Assembly: GCA_963855995.1 (NCBI GenBank)
Contig: OY979725.1
Coordinates: 3,410,001 to 3,474,000 of the forward strand
Source of the DNA: Muricea muricata
Taxonomy: Eukaryota; Cnidaria; Anthozoa; Malacalcyonacea; Plexauridae
Reading direction: 5' to 3'
DNA: 64,000 nucleotides
Made by a program: the position numbers and the translations under genes. A model generated the notes under the pieces. That model had not been told where the DNA came from and made no database searches. It was given only the letters and a program-made list of their open reading frames with translations. The number at the start of each line of letters is the position of its first letter. Positions within the stretch are counted from its first letter, which is position 1. Shown here piece by piece: positions 61,201 through 64,000 of the stretch.

Positions 61201-63925
61201 TTTCACGAGCGATTCCTAATTGTCCCCCCCCCCCCCCAACCCAAGGCTGCATAAAATATTTTATTTTTTAGGACCACAAAGTCAATGAAAACATGTTTTC
61301 TGCAAGTAAACACCTAAAAACCATTCATTTTTAAAAATTTTATCACCGCTAAACAGGACCGTGTAAAGTACATCAGTCCTACTCTCAATTCCTTTTATAT
61401 ATACTTGCAAAGTGACCCTTCATAATCATAGCTAGCTTCTTTGATGACTTATCTCCATCATTCATCTACTCACCATCATAAAGTTAAACTATTTGATTAA
61501 TGGCGTATCGAGTGAATGTAGGGAAAATTTTCTCATTTACTTTCTGTTACTTTTTTTCTTCGAGACTTTTCAGATATTACAGTTTTATCTGGCTTTTTTT
61601 CTGCCAATCTCAACACTTTTCTGGGACCAATGGACCTGCGGTCAACCATAACATGCCGCACTCCCCCCAAAAAGAACCATGCCTAACCTAGTTAGTAAAA
61701 ACAGAGGTAAAAAATATTTTAAATGTGTAGTCTTTAAATACGTACCTTGTCGTTTTGTGTTCTTGTAGATAAGCTTCTCTGCTGTCATCTGGCATATCTA
61801 GCAACTAGTAAATTTTTTGATCACAAAATTTTTAATGGCCCGAAATTGTTCGATAAAGAGAATCAATTCTTTGTGGTTTTGCGTGCATGGTGAACAACAA
61901 AGCAATTAAGTTTTGTGGAAATAACACATAAATTTCTTAATATTGGAAAGCTGTCTATCTACAAGTGGCACTTAAGAAGATTAAAGCTCTGCAATAACTT
62001 GCGTGGTGTTTCTACAAAACCAAACTTATAAAGAGGATGAATATTTCATGCCCATAGTTTGGGCCTGTTTATGTGGGGGCGAGTTACGCGGTTAACCGAG
62101 TTACTCGTTCTGCTTTGCAACTCGCCTTCGATAGAAAATTTTACGTTTCCCGGTGAAATGTTTACATGTCGCAACAGGGTAACTCTTCTGGACGAGTTTC
62201 AGGTGGAAAGAGGTGGAAACTCGCCCAGGCGAAATGAATACTTTACATGTAAACACTTTGCCCGGAAATTCAGCTAGCCAGGAGGCAAAAAACATCGTTT
62301 CTGAAGAACACATATTTTAATTAATATTATACAAATGCCTTGTGTGTGAAGTATAGCGAATTGTGCATAAACACAAACAAATCAATGAGCACATTTCTCT
62401 CTGTTACATTTCCAATGTTTTACAGTGTGTTGAACAAATGAATGCAGAGCAACTCGCATCCATATAAACGGGCCCTTGCTTTATACAGCTTATACTTTAT
62501 ATCAAATGCTCTGTGTTGTCCAGGATCCTTGCCAATACTTAAGGCCGTGTCATACGGCGCAATTTTTCTTGCAACTTGCAACGCAATTCTACTCTTGAGA
62601 GATGTGAATTTGTGACAAATGTTTGGTATGTTATAAATACATCAGCAAACTGTGATGGAAACTCGTATTTGCCAATTTTACTTCTCCCAAGAGTAGAATT
62701 GCATTGCAAGTTGCGAGAAAGATTGCACCGTGTGACAGGGCCTTCAGTAAAAGTCTAGTTTCGTCTAGTTACCGTTAATTCAAACGAGCCACTAAATGGA
62801 ATTAACAGGGCACCAGGGTCACGCTTATCAATCCATTCCTTGATTTTTAAAAGCCTAAAAAAGACGAGCAGTTCTAAGCACAGAAGGACTAATGCGGGGA
62901 GTTCATACAAAAGACAAAAAAGTTGCCATGCAAGATGACGAGAATTAACGATAGTTAGTCCAGGTCGGTCTTGGTGGCAGTCCTTTGTTCTGCTTGCTTT
63001 CTTACCACTTGTTTTTCTTGCGAATGTAATCCTTCTCCGATAAGTTAACTAAGTATATGACAGGTTTCGAGCTCAGTAATAGATGCTTGTTCAGAACTTC
63101 GATCTGAAATGCGAACAAAAGGAACATTGCTTAAACACAAACCCAATGAAGAAAAAAACTACGAAATATCCCAACATCAACTCATTTCCGAGTCCGGTTT
63201 CGCACTTACATCGTTAGCATGCCACTCGCCGAATCTGACGTCCTTTTTTTCTTCCACGACTAAATTTTTTATTCTTGCCAGGATATCGTGTTCTGCTTTT
63301 GCCTTTTTGTCTCCACCCCTCAGTGCATTTCTCTGCATACTTTCCTTAACGAGGTGCGAAAAAAGGATTCTCTGATTTTCTTATGCAAACTTTAAACTAC
63401 TGAAACCTCTCTTCATTTTGTGCGAGCCAGTCATTGTGTAAGTAACCTTAAGAATGCTTTTATCATCGAAAGATAGCGCTTGATTCTCAAGATACTTTCA
63501 CTGAAACATTTTAAGCTGTCCGTCATCTGGGATTCGCCTACATGGATTCGAGGGTTAGCAAAAAGTTTTGCAGGGTAGTGGTAACAAAAAATATTCTTTG
63601 CTGATTTGAAAGAGCTTTCGAAAGAAATAAAAAAGCCTGTTACAGCCTTTTCAACGAACTATAATACATAAATCTAGAGCATAATATAATTTCGGTCTGT
63701 TTCTTTTTCTCTCCTTTCTTTCTCTTCTCTATTATTCTCCCATGCGGCCACTCCAAGCATTGAGAAGAGAGCCTGGGTACGAGGTTGTCAGGCGAGATGT
63801 GAAAAAGCTTTAAATTTTAAAAGTCATCTCAAATTGATCAAAATATGCCGAAGAGCAGTGCCTTTTGAATGACAGAAAAAATATCACATTGGACATACCA
63901 TTCTTGCAGTTAGATATTGCTCATC
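58218..63925 (-). CDS. OLA1: OLA1, Obg-like ATPase 1 (C-terminal 244 residues, 8 exons, partial)
   Basis: Cytosolic YchF/Obg-family P-loop ATPase acting in translation and stress responses. Exons in transcript order: 63899-63925, 63210-63344, 63006-63103, 62773-62854, 61746-61804, 60461-60629, 59614-59664, 58218-58331; phases agree, 735 nt in total. The protein aligns along its length with animal OLA1: [46 protein letters not shown] (with NLSE, the OLA1 variant of the NKxD nucleotide-binding motif), IPFSG, then the TGS domain [56 protein letters not shown]. It stops at KKAKK. The first roughly 150 residues (P-loop, switches, coiled coil) are beyond the right edge. Intact, no frame break. Confidence 0.97.
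58451..58740. repeat. Foldback element with a nested family C insertion (OLA1 intron)
   Basis: The outer arms CGGCCCGATTTATGC and GCATAAATCGGGCC are inverted; GACAGAT and ATCTGTC continue the pairing, as do CTGCGAAGTTCGTC and ACGTAGTTCGTCTGGA with diverged spacing. Inside, at 58592-58640, sits AACCTCGTACCCAGGG..CGGTACGAGG, a short family C palindrome. It occupies the last OLA1 intron. Confidence 0.75.
58741..59613. other. OLA1 intron (last), remaining part
   Basis: No exon. Telomere-like CCCTAACCCCACCCTAACCC lies at 59397-59416. Confidence 0.5.
59971..60365. repeat. Inverted-repeat element with GGTCCCTTACGATTTA ends (OLA1 intron)
   Basis: The left end GGGTCCCTTACGATTTATAG, continuing GACGGCAACGTGACGACAAC, is mirrored by CGTTGCCGTCACGTTGTCGT and CTGTAAATCGTAAGGTCCC at right. 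TACTG stands just outside each end (59971-59975 and 60363-60367), a possible 4-5-bp target duplication. About 390 bp, non-coding. Confidence 0.82.
60660..61173. repeat. Foldback element with TTAA borders (OLA1 intron)
   Basis: 514 bp. The ends TTAAAGGGAAA and TTTCCCTTTAA are inverted; the arms continue through ATCTTATCGGCTTGCTTAT / ACTGATAAGAACC-type pairing, TTCTGAAATATTGAAGGACA and its inverse near 61053-61075, and TGACGTCACAACCTGG / CCAGGTTGTGACGTCA. TTAA at both borders could be the target site, as for piggyBac-type elements, but this is not proven. Confidence 0.85.
61174..61745. other. OLA1 intron, remaining part
   Basis: C-run at about 61225-61238. No exon seen. Confidence 0.45.
61910..62020. 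repeat. Short inverted-repeat copy of the TTTTGTGGAA family
   Basis: TTTTGTGGAAATAACACAT at left and ATAACTTGCGTGGTGTTTCT plus ACAAAA at right are inverted ends of a 111-bp element in an OLA1 intron. This gives the terminal structure of the family seen at 39626-39700. Confidence 0.7.
62061..62475. repeat. Inverted-repeat element with GGGCCYGTTTATRTGG ends (OLA1 intron)
   Basis: GGGCCTGTTTATGTGGGGGC followed by GAGTTAC pairs with GCAACTCGCATCCATATAAA followed by CGGGCCC. Inside, TTTACATGTCGCAACAGGGT and AACTCGCCCAGGCGAAATGA are further internal words. 415 bp, non-coding. Confidence 0.82.
62541..62744. repeat. Foldback element with AAGGCCGTGTCATACGG ends (OLA1 intron)
   Basis: The arms AAGGCCGTGTCATACGGCGC, TTGCAACTTGCAACGCAATT and CTACTCTTG are inverted relative to CAAGAGTAG, AATTGCATTGCAAGTTGCG and CACCGTGTGACAGGGCCTT. 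204 bp with about 65-bp arms. Confidence 0.88.
63771..63787. repeat. Family C end fragment
   Basis: GCCTGGGTACGAGGTTG matches the end of the 41358-41599 element and the fragment at 38416-38432. It lies in an OLA1 intron; the other arm is not visible. Confidence 0.6.
63899..63925 (-). CDS. OLA1: OLA1 27-nt microexon
   Basis: Reads DEQYLTARM between TCCTAG and GTATGT, phase 0 on both sides. Joined to the next exon beginning [14 protein letters not shown], the spacing from the acidic DE to RGG is 20 residues, exactly as in human OLA1. This fixes the acceptor of the next exon at 63344/63345 (GTTAAG|GAA after a pyrimidine tract) over the nearer AG at 63333-63334. Confidence 0.82.
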
Positions 63926-64000
63926 CTAGGACAGGAAATTACAAAAAATATGTTAAACAGGAAATATATTAGCCAAAATACAAGCACCAAATAGACTGTT

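Noticed and set aside
63300..63375. Alternative OLA1 exon start at the AG at 63333-63334
   Set aside because: It would shorten the DE-to-RGG spacing by four residues relative to OLA1 and lacks a pyrimidine tract; the AG at 63345-63346 fits both.

Overview
This is a eukaryotic, almost certainly cnidarian window, most likely from an anthozoan (stony coral or sea anemone). It is AT-rich, its genes are split into short exons by GT-AG introns, and its intergenic space is full of short palindromic (foldback) elements. The two transcription factors are clear animal Sp-family proteins with a Buttonhead box. Species assignment is inference.

Layout: (1) 750-8860, plus strand: the 3' half of an unconventional myosin, best read as class III (MYO3). 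I traced 16 exons with consistent phases encoding 568 residues: the end of the motor, five IQ-type motifs and a tail with a class-III-like C-terminal motif. The kinase domain and most of the motor lie left of the window. (2) About 9-26.8 kb: a gene-free stretch with relatively few recognisable repeats. (3) 27052-28227, plus strand: an Sp6-9 (Sp8/Sp9-type) zinc-finger gene with a well-placed TATA box and initiator. (4) 28.3-47.9 kb: gene-free and repeat-rich. (5) 48182-49352, minus strand: an Sp5 gene in two exons; the 16-codon first exon was found by hand. (6) 49.4-58 kb: gene-free, with several foldback elements, one carrying perfect 11-bp target-site duplications. (7) 58218-63925, minus strand: the last eight exons of OLA1 (Obg-like ATPase 1), running off the right edge.

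The most important observation is the neighbourhood. Human 2q31.1 carries MYO3B next to SP5, and SP3-OLA1-SP9 a few megabases away. Finding MYO3, Sp6-9, Sp5 and OLA1 side by side in 64 kb suggests that a very old animal gene block is preserved here in compact form. The two Sp genes are convergent, about 20 kb apart, and probably share a regulatory landscape; Sp5 has candidate TCF and GC-box sites upstream. I saw no CRISPR array, rRNA, intact tRNA gene, viral gene or new defence-like system. Regions listed as gene-free were read for conserved protein motifs and splice-flanked exons by eye only; weakly conserved exons or noncoding RNAs could have been missed.
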